The notes: generated by a model not told the origin, from the letters alone. A stretch of 64,000 nt of DNA from Planctomycetales bacterium ZRK34 (GCA_014873095.1 CP050848.1:5577850-5641849), one strand, 5' to 3'. Positions 9,355 through 18,856 are shown, counted from the stretch's first letter. Numbers and translations are program-made.

Positions 9355-11688
9355 TCAACCATAGCAACGCACATCGAACACCGAGGCGGGAACCTGCGCC
9401 GACGGGTGCTCACAGACCAGGCTCAGCCGCGTCGTGGTCACCGGCTCGGATAGCGTGACAGCCCAGCGAGTCTGATGGTTATCCGTCAACGCGGCCAGCG
9501 TGCGGCCTTCGTCATCAACAAGGCGACACGACCGCACACACATCGGCATCACCCGCTCGGGGTGGCCCATCAACACAGTCTCCATGGCGTGGTCGAAGTC
9601 CGTGTCGAAGCTGACCTCGATGCGGCGGATCGTCTGTGGCTGGTCCCAGCAGAGCGTCAGCGTGGGTTCGGGGTCGGCCGGGTCGGCGATCCATGCGTTA
9701 GCCTGCGTCGTGGGTCGGGCAAACCCGCTGCGAATCTGATCAGGGCCGAATGAGGCCAGCGGCGGGTTCAACCGCATCGCCAGGTTGCGCCCGCGCGGCC
9801 GGCGATGCGGCAGCCAGAATTCGAACCGCTCAACGCCGATGTCCTCCGGCGGTGTCTGCACGCTGCTGGTCGCCACGCGCCGGTTCGACTCATGATGCAG
9901 CGCCAACACGCCGGTCATCCGTCGATCCGACACGGCCACCTCCACCTGCTCGTTCGGCATCAGGCAGACAAAGACGTAACGCGGTTCGTCGATGGTCACA
10001 TCGAAATCGACTTCGATGTCGCACAGGGCGGTGGCCGAGTGTGCAAGCGTTGGGCTGGTTGTACCGGTCACAGCCATGGCGGCCGCTTCGACAGATACCG
10101 TCTTTTTCGCCAGCACACGATCGGGCGTGAAGTTGCCCTCGCGCTCGGCGGTTCGCAATTCGATGTCAACTTCCGTCGGCGTTTCGGACCGCATCGCGAA
10201 ACTCACCGTCGGCATCGGGCCAGCTTTCACCGGAAGCAACATCGCCCGGCCCATGTTCAGCTTGACCCAGTCGTCACCGGCCGGCAGTTCATCCAACACC
10301 ATTTCACTGGACGCGGTGATCGTCGCCGTGCGGACCAGGTTGTCTTCATCCTGCAACGACACATGCGGAATGTATTGACCGGCTCGGATCAACTCGCGCT
10401 GCAACTGCCTCATCGCTGCCGGCTCAGTCAGATCACGCGGTCGAGCCTGGCGTTTCGTGCACAATGCCGCCGCCATGCCAACCGCCTGCGCTGCCTGGGC
10501 GCACGTGAGCATGACGCGCGATGACCCGAATGCGATGTGCGAGGCACTGATGATCCGCCCGGCGAGGAACAGATTTGTAATGTTACGGCTGTAGAGACAG
10601 CGGTAGGGAATCTGATACACGCCCTTGCTGTGCCACTGATTGCAGCCGGGCTTTTCGCTGAAAACCCCGTCGGCCGGGTGCAGGTCGATCGCCCAGCCGC
10701 CAAACGACACCGCGTCATCGTGCCGTCGCTGCTCGACGATGTCCTGCTGGCGGAGCATGTAGTCGCCTTCGAAGCGGCGCGACTCACGCTTGCCGGGGAT
10801 CGTGCCGACCCATTCGAGCGTCATCGTGTCAGCTTCGGGGAACTGCCCGGAATTTTTGATGTGGTTCCACACGCCATAGACGATCCGCCAAAGCTCCCAC
10901 TTGATCGCTTCGGTGTCGTGGACGGTGTCCAGCCGCCCGCCGTACTCGATCCACCAGAGTTGGCAGCCGTGCTCTTTGGCATTGAACTGCCGATAGCGCG
11001 GGATGCGTGTGATGTCAGTCAGCGCGAAGCTGGGCGGAACGAACTTGACGTGCTGACCGGTGTCTTTCGTGTAGAAATACAGCGAGTGGCCGAGCAGTTG
11101 GCCGTACTCTTCGGTCGGTGCGAACTTCTCTCCATACTCATCGCGGGTCTCGGCGCCCATGCGGAAAGCCGCGCCGGCGCAGAACCCGACGATGCCGTCA
11201 CCCGATGCGTCGCAGAACAGCGGCGCTTTGGCGATGTACATGGTGCTGTTCTGACTGCAGAAGCCGCGCACCGCGCCGATCGTGTCCGCATCACGTTTTT
11301 CAACTTCGAAGACGGAGGTATTCAGCAGCAGCGTGATGTTCGACTGCTCAGCGACTTTTTCCAGCAGCAGCGCATCAAACAGCAGCGCATTGCCTTCAGG
11401 ATTGCGGTACATATTTTCGACGAGTAACTCATCGATGACGCCGCCTTCGCGGGCCCAGCGGTTGTTGTTGCCCATGTGACTGGTGGCGCCCAGGGCCCAG
11501 AGCCGCACTTCGGATGAAGCATTGCCGCCAAGCACCGGGCGGTCCTGCATCAACACCACCCGCAGCCCGGCGCGCGCCGCGGTGATCGAAGCGCACACGC
11601 CGGCCAGTCCCCCGCCGACGATCACCAGGTCCGCTGAGAGTGTCTGTGTGCGAGGCGTCCGCTGAAGCTCCGCGTCATGACGCTGCAT
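9355..11688 (-). CDS. FAD-dependent oxidoreductase with C-terminal beta-sandwich domain
   Basis: A 777-residue flavoprotein. The ATG at 11688 has AGGAGG seven bases upstream; the frame extends further but into the symporter gene. The dinucleotide-binding motif GGGLAG lies at residues 25-30, followed by the Glu/Asp-equivalent segment and VLGGNASSEVR, and CDASGDGIVGFCAG, typical of the FAD_oxidored (PF12831-like) group common in planctomycete sugar-use loci. Residues ~450-777 are beta-rich and look like carbohydrate-binding or discoidin-like modules (ATITASSEM; IRRIEVSFDTDFDHAME). No signal peptide is obvious. It overlaps the symporter stop by 14 bases and ends the operon. A role in oxidising a sugar or polyol is inferred from context only. 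Confidence 0.85.
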   Translation of the reverse strand: MQRHDAELQRTPRTQTLSADLVIVGGGLAGVCASITAARAGLRVVLMQDRPVLGGNASSEVRLWALGATSHMGNNNRWAREGGVIDELLVENMYRNPEGNALLFDALLLEKVAEQSNITLLLNTSVFEVEKRDADTIGAVRGFCSQNSTMYIAKAPLFCDASGDGIVGFCAGAAFRMGAETRDEYGEKFAPTEEYGQLLGHSLYFYTKDTGQHVKFVPPSFALTDITRIPRYRQFNAKEHGCQLWWIEYGGRLDTVHDTEAIKWELWRIVYGVWNHIKNSGQFPEADTMTLEWVGTIPGKRESRRFEGDYMLRQQDIVEQRRHDDAVSFGGWAIDLHPADGVFSEKPGCNQWHSKGVYQIPYRCLYSRNITNLFLAGRIISASHIAFGSSRVMLTCAQAAQAVGMAAALCTKRQARPRDLTEPAAMRQLQRELIRAGQYIPHVSLQDEDNLVRTATITASSEMVLDELPAGDDWVKLNMGRAMLLPVKAGPMPTVSFAMRSETPTEVDIELRTAEREGNFTPDRVLAKKTVSVEAAAMAVTGTTSPTLAHSATALCDIEVDFDVTIDEPRYVFVCLMPNEQVEVAVSDRRMTGVLALHHESNRRVATSSVQTPPEDIGVERFEFWLPHRRPRGRNLAMRLNPPLASFGPDQIRSGFARPTTQANAWIADPADPEPTLTLCWDQPQTIRRIEVSFDTDFDHAMETVLMGHPERVMPMCVRSCRLVDDEGRTLAALTDNHQTRWAVTLSEPVTTTRLSLVCEHPSAQVPASVFDVRCYG

Positions 11689-13414
11689 GTGACACCTCCT
11701 GCTGCATCGCCCTGAATCGCCACCATGAAAGTCCGTACACCGTCGCCGCAAGCGCCCACAAGGTGATCGCAAACAGCGCCAGCAGCCCGCGGTCTTCCGG
11801 GTCGTTGATCGCCAGTCCCGCCATCAACAGGCCGCAGAGTCCCATCGCCCACGCGACCACGATCGCCGGCAGCCGGTTGGCCGTCGTTTTGACCGCCGCG
11901 GCACGCTCTGCCGTTTCGAAGTTTTCGACGCGCTGCCAGCCGGCCGATGTTGATCGGCCCAATGCCCGGATGATCTCCAGCACCACCACCGGCAGCGCCA
12001 CGCCCAGCAGTATGTCCATCGTCTTGGCGTGGTCGGTCAGCCACTGCGACTGGATGCCGTACTTGACGAGGAACCCGGCCGCGAAGCAGACCCCCGAAGT
12101 GATGAACACCGCCTTGGCGTTGATCCGCCTGAAGAACAATCCCCAAAGCGTCGGCGCCATCAGCGGCCCGACCAGCAGGCTCGTGATGCCCACGATCACC
12201 TTCTCCGCTCCGCCGAGATACGGTATCGCCAGCGCGATGCCCAGCAGGGTCGCGCCCAGCACCACGGTGAACACCCGCCCGATCCACACCAGCCGTCGCT
12301 GGGTCGCCTGCGGATTGATCAGTCGCTCGTAGATGTCGCTGGTCAGCACCCCCGCGAAGACGTTGAGCTGCGACGACACCATGCTCGCCGTCGCCGAGAA
12401 CATCGCCGCCACCATCAGCCCCACCATGCCCGCCGGCAGCACGGATTGACACGCCATGATGTACGCCTGCTCAGCGGCGTGGTCGATCTCGGCGCTCGTC
12501 GCGCCCGGCGCCAGCGGATGGCGCACCCGCCAGATCAGCGGCGGCAGCAACCACAGCAGCGGGCTGACCAGGTACAACACGCCGAACAGGTAGCTGCTCT
12601 TGCGGGCGTCGCGCTCGTTCGGCACGCAGATAAACCGTTGCACAAAAGCCCAGTCCGCCCCCACCATGAAAAAGTGAATCGCGCACCAGCCCGCCAGGAA
12701 GATCCACGTATACCCCCCACCGGTCAGGTGGAAAAAGTTCGGCGGAGCATCCTGCACAAACCCCGCCACCCCGCCGGTGCGCATGAACATCAGCGGCACC
12801 ACGAAGATCACCGCCAGGTTCAACACGATGAACTGCAGCACATCCGTCATCAACACCGCCCACAGTCCGCCGACCATCGTGTATACCACCACGATGCCGC
12901 CGAAGATCACGATCGCCCAGGTCAACGACATGTGCCCCGTCGCCGGGTCGCGCAGCGGATTGCCTTCACCCAGCGGCATCAACGCCACCAGCACCACCGC
13001 CAGTGAATACATCGCCACCGCCACGCCCACGATGCGAAACACCATCATCGACCACGTGTAAAAATGCAGCGCCGTCCGTCCGTAGCGCAGTCCGATGAAC
13101 TGGGCCGGCGTGCGAATGCCCAATCGCTTCCATCGCCCAGCCACGAAGTACCCCACCGCCAGCGCCGCCACGCCGTAGCACAGGTTGATCGCCACCGCCA
13201 CGAAGCCGAACTTGTACGCGATGCCGCCCCAGACGACGAACGTCCCCGCCGAAAACATCGTCATGAATCCGCTGAGCCCGCTGGCCCACCAGGGCGACTG
13301 CCCACCCGCGGCAAACATATCCGACGCGCTGCGGTTGAGCCGCGCAAACAGCAACCCGACCGCCAGCACGCCCAGCATGTACAACGTCAGCACCAGGTAG
13401 TCGACGCCGATCAT
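11675..13414 (-). CDS. Sodium:solute symporter (SSS family)
   Basis: A 579-residue inner-membrane transporter with about 13-14 hydrophobic segments. The N-terminus (MIGVDYLVLTLYMLGVLAVGL, then SASDMFAAGGQSPWWASGLSG) is the hallmark start of the solute:sodium symporter family, and the core segment AAMFSATASMVSSQLN matches the conserved sodium-binding region of transmembrane helix 8. It lies between a GH31 glycosidase and an FAD oxidoreductase and overlaps both (ATGA at 13411-13414). It therefore probably imports the sugar released by the glycosidase. The exact solute cannot be deduced. Confidence 0.92.
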   Translation of the reverse strand: MIGVDYLVLTLYMLGVLAVGLLFARLNRSASDMFAAGGQSPWWASGLSGFMTMFSAGTFVVWGGIAYKFGFVAVAINLCYGVAALAVGYFVAGRWKRLGIRTPAQFIGLRYGRTALHFYTWSMMVFRIVGVAVAMYSLAVVLVALMPLGEGNPLRDPATGHMSLTWAIVIFGGIVVVYTMVGGLWAVLMTDVLQFIVLNLAVIFVVPLMFMRTGGVAGFVQDAPPNFFHLTGGGYTWIFLAGWCAIHFFMVGADWAFVQRFICVPNERDARKSSYLFGVLYLVSPLLWLLPPLIWRVRHPLAPGATSAEIDHAAEQAYIMACQSVLPAGMVGLMVAAMFSATASMVSSQLNVFAGVLTSDIYERLINPQATQRRLVWIGRVFTVVLGATLLGIALAIPYLGGAEKVIVGITSLLVGPLMAPTLWGLFFRRINAKAVFITSGVCFAAGFLVKYGIQSQWLTDHAKTMDILLGVALPVVVLEIIRALGRSTSAGWQRVENFETAERAAAVKTTANRLPAIVVAWAMGLCGLLMAGLAINDPEDRGLLALFAITLWALAATVYGLSWWRFRAMQQEVSHAAS

Positions 13415-15705
13415 GATCCATCTCCGGCGCTCACGCGGTAGTCGACACCCGGCTTTAACTCAAATCGAATCGCCCGGCCATCGCGGACGCTCTGCGTCTT
13501 CACCGGTGTACGAGTGGTTGTGTGAACCCGCACCGCCCCGCTGCCCAGCGGACCATCGATGCTGATCGTGCTGCGCTGCCCGTCATGACTGATGAATGTG
13601 TAAGGCGTTCCGTCAGCCACCTGCGGGTAAACCTCCGCCCACAGTTTCCCCGATTCATCGTGCTCGACGATCACGCCGGTGCGCCCGACAAACAGCGGCA
13701 TCGCATCCAGCGCCCGCGGGTAGTCTTTCAGCGTTGTGGGCCCGGTGAATATCTGGCCGGTTTCATAATCCATCCACCGCCCGGCGGGCAGGTACACATC
13801 GCGGCTGGTCACCGTGTCATAATCTGACCCGAACAGCGGAGCCGCCAGCAGCGAAGGCCCCAGCAGCCACTGATACTGCTTGCTCTTGCGCGAGGTCAGA
13901 TCATATGTCACCTTGTCATCGGGATAGGCGATCGGCAGCGGCGTGATCGTGTACGGGTAACCGGTCTCGTAGCTCTGCATCGCCGCGCTGAAAATGTACG
14001 GCACATGAGCCGCGTGCCATTTCGCCGCTTTGAGCGTCGCCTGCTCGTGAGCCTCGCTCTGCATCGACCATGGCGCATTGCCGAACGACATCGCCGGCAG
14101 CACCGCGCTGAGCACCGCCATCCGCGTCAGGTAGTTCCGCTTGGCGTCGTTCCACCCACTGATCGGTCGCCCGCCGACGATGTCGGGGTAAACATTCGGC
14201 TGCCCGCTGGCCGCATACGCCAGGCTGTTGATCGCAATGCGATCCTGATCAGCGCGGCTGTGGCGGATGTCGGTGTCGTTGATGCGGAGGATCGAACCCG
14301 GCGTCGAGTAAGCGGCACAGCGAACCATCACCATCGCGCCGTCGCGCGCCAGGGCCGTGTCGATCGGGTTGATTTTGTAGTCGTCGATGTAGTGACTTTT
14401 GCCCGCATCGAACATGAAGTCTTCTTTGTACCCATCGGCGCCCCAGCGGGCCGCCTGCTCGGCGAACCAGTTCACCGCCTGCGGATTGTCCGGGCCCAGC
14501 AGATACACCGGCGACTTCGGAAAATGCACGTTGAACGTGCGCGGCTTGCCCGTCGCATCGGTCAACACATACCCGCGCTCCAGCGCCACCTTCGTCGAAG
14601 GCCCGTGTACCGCCGGATCATACTGCCCACCATCTTCGCGCAACGCGGGAAACCCGTGTCGCAACCCGATGATCAGCTTCAAATCGTGTTGCTTTAAAAA
14701 CGCCTTCAGCGCGTCCGGCTCCGGGTAACGCTGCCCCCACAGCGCAAAGCTCGTCGTGCACCCTTCCGGGCCGCGCGGCTGCGATTTCGGGTTGATCCAG
14801 AAACCTGACCCCACCACCGCCCAGCGCAGCGGATATCCCCGTTTCACATATTCGCTGAGCATCTCGGTGACAGTCTTCTGATCCGTCCGCCAACTCAGCG
14901 CCCCGTACGATTCAAACCCCGGATAGAAGAAATCGATGTCCGGCCTGGCGTCCGGCAACCCCATCTCGTTTCGCGACTGACGATACGCCGCATAGATCTC
15001 CGGCATCGATCCGGCGAACAGGTAAAACCCGTCAAGCTTCTCAGCTTCGTTGACACCCATCACCGTGCCGCTGTCTTCGAGGCGGACATACTTGGGGCCA
15101 TCGTCAAACACGACCATCGCCAGACCATGCTTCGCGAACACGGCGAATGTCGAAACAAACCGCAACATCTGCCCGTCCTGATGCTGAAACAACGCATCAT
15201 GCCGACAGGGATAGATGTTGAAGCTTTCGTTGTAGCCCCCGTGATCGCCCAGGCCGTACGCCGGGTTCATCCCGCCGGCGAACTTGACGCGTATCTCGTG
15301 CGGCCCGTTCGCTTCGGGCTCAACTGTCAGTCGCACCGCCGAAGCGTCGGTTTGGACACGCACCGTGGCGACAGCGCCGTTTTCAAAGGTGACGCGCCAC
15401 GCGCCGTCGCCCAGTGGCTCGGCTTGCTTGGCAGGACTGCGCTGCTGATCGCCCTGTCGGATCCACAGGCCCGCATCCGGGGATGGGCCGAACTCGCCGT
15501 TTGCTCCGCGCATCGAGATGCGGAAGGCCTCGTGATCAATCTTCAGCGTGTAGCGATCCGTCTGGTAGACATCCGACGTCAGTCCCCGCTGCCAGCCGGC
15601 CGCCTCCGCAACGCGATCACCGCTCATCACCGCGGCTGCGAACAATCCCATCATCAGACCAAATTGAAGTCGACGAAACATAAGCATGATCATACTGCGA
15701 GCCAT
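13411..15705 (-). CDS. Exported glycoside hydrolase, GH31 family-like
   Basis: A 764-residue exported protein with a signal peptide (MFRRLQFGLMMGLFAAAVMSG... AEA-AGW). Several in-frame Met codons (15705, 15693, 15687, 15681) lie before the hydrophobic core, so the first residue is uncertain. A beta-rich N-terminal domain is followed by a TIM-barrel part with GADGYKEDFMFDAG near residue 425, the position of the GH31 nucleophile aspartate, and RINDTDIRHSRADQD some 60 residues later in the region of the acid/base. The C-terminus is again beta-rich. GH31 includes alpha-xylosidases, alpha-glucosidases and alpha-galactosidases; the specificity is open. It starts 44 bases after the pseudopilin gene. 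Confidence 0.85.
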   Translation of the reverse strand: MARSMIMLMFRRLQFGLMMGLFAAAVMSGDRVAEAAGWQRGLTSDVYQTDRYTLKIDHEAFRISMRGANGEFGPSPDAGLWIRQGDQQRSPAKQAEPLGDGAWRVTFENGAVATVRVQTDASAVRLTVEPEANGPHEIRVKFAGGMNPAYGLGDHGGYNESFNIYPCRHDALFQHQDGQMLRFVSTFAVFAKHGLAMVVFDDGPKYVRLEDSGTVMGVNEAEKLDGFYLFAGSMPEIYAAYRQSRNEMGLPDARPDIDFFYPGFESYGALSWRTDQKTVTEMLSEYVKRGYPLRWAVVGSGFWINPKSQPRGPEGCTTSFALWGQRYPEPDALKAFLKQHDLKLIIGLRHGFPALREDGGQYDPAVHGPSTKVALERGYVLTDATGKPRTFNVHFPKSPVYLLGPDNPQAVNWFAEQAARWGADGYKEDFMFDAGKSHYIDDYKINPIDTALARDGAMVMVRCAAYSTPGSILRINDTDIRHSRADQDRIAINSLAYAASGQPNVYPDIVGGRPISGWNDAKRNYLTRMAVLSAVLPAMSFGNAPWSMQSEAHEQATLKAAKWHAAHVPYIFSAAMQSYETGYPYTITPLPIAYPDDKVTYDLTSRKSKQYQWLLGPSLLAAPLFGSDYDTVTSRDVYLPAGRWMDYETGQIFTGPTTLKDYPRALDAMPLFVGRTGVIVEHDESGKLWAEVYPQVADGTPYTFISHDGQRSTISIDGPLGSGAVRVHTTTRTPVKTQSVRDGRAIRFELKPGVDYRVSAGDGS

Positions 15706-15749
15706 GCGGGTATCCCAGCGGTTTGAAAGTTAACCGGGCGGCTGTCGCC

Positions 15750-16511
15750 TCACCAGTAGAAGCGGTACGCCGCGGGCCCGGACCAATACCAGCGGTACTT
15801 GACCTCGCCGAGGTTGTCCCACACGACGCTGCCGTCGACCATGCCGACCGACGCGCCGCCCTGGTCATGTTCCTGCGGCGGAATGGTCCATGGATCGCTG
15901 GTGTCGATGTTGCCGTCGAGGTGGTTGGCGCCGCCGGTGAAACTGCCGTTGCGGTTTCGTGTGTTGTCGGTCCAGATCACGTTGTGAAAAGCCCGATCGG
16001 CCAGGGTGAACGGCACCGGATCGCGCGGCGAAGACTCAGCCCCGTCTTTCCAGTCCCAGCTTCGAGCGGCATCCTCGTTGGCCCCGAAGTAGGAATAGCC
16101 CCAGACCGAGCCGTGCTCACCGACCAGCGAGCGATCCCAGTACTCGTCGATGTTCCACGCATCGTTGTTCGGGCAGTAGAAAAAATCACGCTCCATCCCA
16201 TACCGGAGCATCGTGTCGCGTGCTTTGGGGTTGATCCAGTAAGGCAGGCGGTTGACCGAAACGACCGGATCAGACCAATCGGAGGAAAGTCCGTAGCGAG
16301 CCCGCGAGTTGACCAGGTCAGGTAGTTTGCCCTTTCGATCCTGCGCCATGATCACGGTGGTCTGCCCCAGCGTGCGCACCCGCGCCATGCAGACGACCTC
16401 GCGCGCCCGCAGCCGGGCTCGACTCAGTGATGGCAGCAGAATAGCGATCAACAACGCGATGATGCTGATCACCACGAGTAGTTCGATGAGTGTGAAACCC
16501 TGTTTGCGCAT
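15750..16511 (-). CDS. Type II secretion-like pseudopilin / prepilin-leader protein (planctomycete type)
   Basis: A 253-residue protein beginning MRKQG-FTLIELLVVISI, a short prepilin leader with Gly at -1 and Glu at +5, followed by the hydrophobic helix ALLIAILLPSLSRARLRAREV. The remainder resembles the large planctomycete family of single-helix pseudopilins, ending with an H-x10-DG stretch (HDQGG...MVDGS) and a tryptophan/tyrosine-rich tail. An in-frame GTG at 16532 could add seven residues; neither start has a strong ribosome site. It sits between a PEP-CTERM-like gene and GH31. Its role may be surface assembly or secretion of the adjacent products; that is inferred. Confidence 0.85.
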   Translation of the reverse strand: MRKQGFTLIELLVVISIIALLIAILLPSLSRARLRAREVVCMARVRTLGQTTVIMAQDRKGKLPDLVNSRARYGLSSDWSDPVVSVNRLPYWINPKARDTMLRYGMERDFFYCPNNDAWNIDEYWDRSLVGEHGSVWGYSYFGANEDAARSWDWKDGAESSPRDPVPFTLADRAFHNVIWTDNTRNRNGSFTGGANHLDGNIDTSDPWTIPPQEHDQGGASVGMVDGSVVWDNLGEVKYRWYWSGPAAYRFYW

Positions 16512-16524
16512 AAGCATGCTTTCG

Positions 16525-16575
16525 ATAGCCACGAATCAACGATTCGCGGTCCGCGATGCGTTGCATCGCGGCTAT
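16525..16575 (-). repeat. Double hairpin between PEP-CTERM-like gene and pseudopilin gene
   Basis: Two perfect hairpins lie in tandem: CGAATC-aac-GATTCG (16532-16546) and CCGCGATGC-gtt-GCATCGCGG (16551-16571). They are enclosed by a possible outer stem ATAGCC (16525-16530) with GGCTAT (16570-16575), sharing two bases. No T-tract follows on the transcribed minus strand. It may be an mRNA processing or attenuation structure inside the operon. Confidence 0.45.
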
Positions 16576-17402
16576 TTGCGACGCATGACCAACAAGTTCA
16601 ACAGAATCAGACCCGCCGACAGCGCCGAGGGCGTCGGAACGCCGGTGACATTCTCATACGCTCCAAAACCATTACTCAGCGTGACCAGGTCGACGATGCC
16701 GCCGACGGTGCCGCCGCTGCGATAGGACTCGATGCCGAGGCGGAAGATGTCCGTGGTGACGAAGTCGGCGTCGTTCATGATGTAGTCCGCCGCGCCGTGG
16801 TTGGTCACATCCGGGTTCAACCAGATCGAAACGACCTCGTTGGCGCCGTTGCCGTTGATCTGAATGCGGCCGAGCACCAGCGAGGTCTGGCTGTAGGCGA
16901 CCGAGCCGGCGTTCTGATTGTCGGAAGGCGTGATCAGACGCAGTTCGTTGTTGACCGTGATGATTCGCAACGGGCTGCCGCTGGGTGAAGCGGGGTTGTC
17001 GGCCGGGTTGATGTCGATGCCGCTGCGGGCGCCGGAGACCGGGTTGACCAGAAAGGAGAACCACACCTCACCGGTCAGCGGCGTGGCGATCTCGGCTTCG
17101 ATGCTGCTGCCGGTGGTGGTTGCGACATCACCGCGAACGCTCTGGGCCGTGCCGCTCTGGGTGAGGTTGAAATTCGTCGACGCAGGGGCCGCCAGATCAC
17201 CGGCGATCACCTGAATGTTCGAACCGCCGCCCCACGTGCCGGTGAGCCCGGTCCCGCCGACGGCCTGACCCGACACGGAGCCCGATGACAGATCGTTGAA
17301 AGTCGTCTGTACCAGCCCCGCCTCGGCCCACGAAGCGATCACAAGCATCATCGCGACGGCGAAGACGGATTGACCCAGTATGCGAGATTGAAACTTCTTC
17401 AT
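16572..17402 (-). CDS. PEP-CTERM-like exported surface protein
   Basis: A 276-residue exported protein starting MKKFQSRILGQSVFAVAMML, with AAGGAGG eight bases upstream of the ATG and a signal peptide ending near AEA-GL. The body (GSVSGQAVGGTGLTGTW...) is a low-complexity beta-rich domain of the kind common in planctomycete surface proteins. The C-terminus is GVPTPSALSAGLILLNLLVMRRK: a P-T-P motif in place of P-E-P, a hydrophobic segment and a basic end. This is the layout of exosortase-sorted proteins. It is the first gene of the GH31/symporter operon and may bind or display carbohydrate; function unknown. Confidence 0.75.
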   Translation of the reverse strand: MKKFQSRILGQSVFAVAMMLVIASWAEAGLVQTTFNDLSSGSVSGQAVGGTGLTGTWGGGSNIQVIAGDLAAPASTNFNLTQSGTAQSVRGDVATTTGSSIEAEIATPLTGEVWFSFLVNPVSGARSGIDINPADNPASPSGSPLRIITVNNELRLITPSDNQNAGSVAYSQTSLVLGRIQINGNGANEVVSIWLNPDVTNHGAADYIMNDADFVTTDIFRLGIESYRSGGTVGGIVDLVTLSNGFGAYENVTGVPTPSALSAGLILLNLLVMRRK

Positions 17403-17519
17403 GATGGAAACCTCCTTAGACTCGTGCAAGCTTTCTCAAAGACTGTGCCATGTGCCTCTGCCGCGCTTTTCGTAGCCCTTAAAACTTCGCCCGGGCTTTT
17501 CCCCTTGTTAAAAGTACGT

Positions 17520-17533
17520 CGTGAATATTCACG
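17520..17533. promoter_or_regulatory. 14-bp palindrome in the divergent regulator/operon intergenic region
   Basis: CGTGAATATTCACG is a perfect 14-base palindrome lying between the PEP-CTERM-like/GH31 operon (minus) and the XylR-type regulator (plus). A second smaller palindrome GGGTATACCC is at 17614-17623. Position and symmetry suit an operator for the adjacent regulator, although AraC-type domains often prefer direct repeats. Apart from these sites nothing else was recognised in the 17403-17676 gap. Confidence 0.4.
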
Positions 17534-17676
17534 GAGCAATGCTCATACGCGTTTTATTTCTTTGCATTTGCGACATAGAATCACCCTGTAGCATTCATCA
17601 CGCTGGTCCGTTGGGGTATACCCGCGTTCGACGAGGTGCCGCCGGATGGGTCAAACTTTTGGAGGGTTTTATACCG

Positions 17677-18852
17677 ATGCCTTCACGACGCGCCGCCCGA
17701 TCATCGCCACGTGATGTGGCCGTACTGGTCGACACCTCGACGGGCTGGGGTCGGCGCCTGGTTCACAGCGTGATCAACTTTGCCCACGAACACGGGAACT
17801 GGCGGCTTTGGGTCGAACCCGCCGGGCGCGCCGAGGCGGCGCGGCTGCCTGCGGGATGGGACGGGCACGGCATCATCGCCCGCATCGCCAGCGAGCAGAT
17901 GGCCGATCGTCTGCGGAGCACGCACCGGCCGGTGGTCAACGTCTCCGGGATCAAGCTCCAAGGCGCCGACTTTCCGCGGGTGTCGACCAATTACCAGGCG
18001 ACCGCCGAACTGGCCGCATCGCACTTTCTCGAACGCGGGTTCGAGCACTTCGCATATGTCGGGCCGTTCAATTTATCGTATGTGCGCGAGCATCGTGAGG
18101 CGTTCACCGAGGCCGTCGCCGCACAGGGCCACCACTGCCTGTATCACGATTTTCGTGCCGGCGCGTCGCGTCACCTGGCCTGGCGCAGTCACATCGATGC
18201 GCTCAAGCGATGGCTGGCTGACCTGCCCCGGCCGATCGGCATCTTCACGTGGGGCACGACGGTGGGCGTGTACCTGCTGCATGCGTGCAACGAGGCGAAC
18301 ATCCGCGTGCCGGATGAAATCGCCGTGCTGGGCGGCGACGATGACCGCCTGGCCTGCGAAGCGTCGAGCCCGCCGATGTCCGGCGTCATCGTCGCTTCCG
18401 AACAGATCGGGCGCACCGCCTGCCAGCAGCTCGACCGCATGATGCGCGGCCGACGCGCTGATCCGCACACCCTGATCGACCCGATCGACATCACCACACG
18501 ACAGTCCACGGATGTGCTGGCCCTGCGCGATCCCGAATTGCTCAAAGCGCTGGTGATCCTGCGGCAAAACGCCTACAGCCCGATGACCATCGACGGACTG
18601 ATGCGGCGCATCGCGATGTCGCGCCGCTCGCTGGAACGGATGTTTCAACAGACTTTCGGGCGCACGCCGTGGGAGGAGGTCCGACGCCTGCGGATGAGCC
18701 GGGCCAGGCAGCTTCTGGCGCAATCCGACATGTCGATCCCGCAGGTAGCCGAGTCGTGTGGATTCGCCACGGGCGAGCATTTCGCCACGCTGTTCAAGCG
18801 CGAGCACGACATCACGCCGCTGAAATATCGCTCGAAGGTGCGCGGTCGATAA
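17677..18852 (+). CDS. XylR-type transcriptional regulator (LacI/periplasmic-binding-like domain fused to AraC DNA-binding domain)
   Basis: A 391-residue regulator. The ATG at 17677 is preceded by GGAGGG with a 10-base spacing; the frame is open further upstream but lacks a site. Residues ~10-285 form a sugar-sensing periplasmic-binding-protein-like domain (RDVAVLVDTSTGWGRRLVHS; VPDEIAVLGGDDDRLAC). Residues ~290-391 hold an AraC-type double helix-turn-helix: YSPMTIDGLMRRIAMSRRSLERMFQQTFGRTP and the second helix pair IPQVAESCGFATGEHFATLFKR. This is the architecture of E. coli XylR. It is divergent from the GH31/symporter operon and is the obvious candidate for its sugar-responsive activator. 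Confidence 0.9.
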   Translation: MPSRRAARSSPRDVAVLVDTSTGWGRRLVHSVINFAHEHGNWRLWVEPAGRAEAARLPAGWDGHGIIARIASEQMADRLRSTHRPVVNVSGIKLQGADFPRVSTNYQATAELAASHFLERGFEHFAYVGPFNLSYVREHREAFTEAVAAQGHHCLYHDFRAGASRHLAWRSHIDALKRWLADLPRPIGIFTWGTTVGVYLLHACNEANIRVPDEIAVLGGDDDRLACEASSPPMSGVIVASEQIGRTACQQLDRMMRGRRADPHTLIDPIDITTRQSTDVLALRDPELLKALVILRQNAYSPMTIDGLMRRIAMSRRSLERMFQQTFGRTPWEEVRRLRMSRARQLLAQSDMSIPQVAESCGFATGEHFATLFKREHDITPLKYRSKVRGR

Positions 18853-18856
18853 CAAT

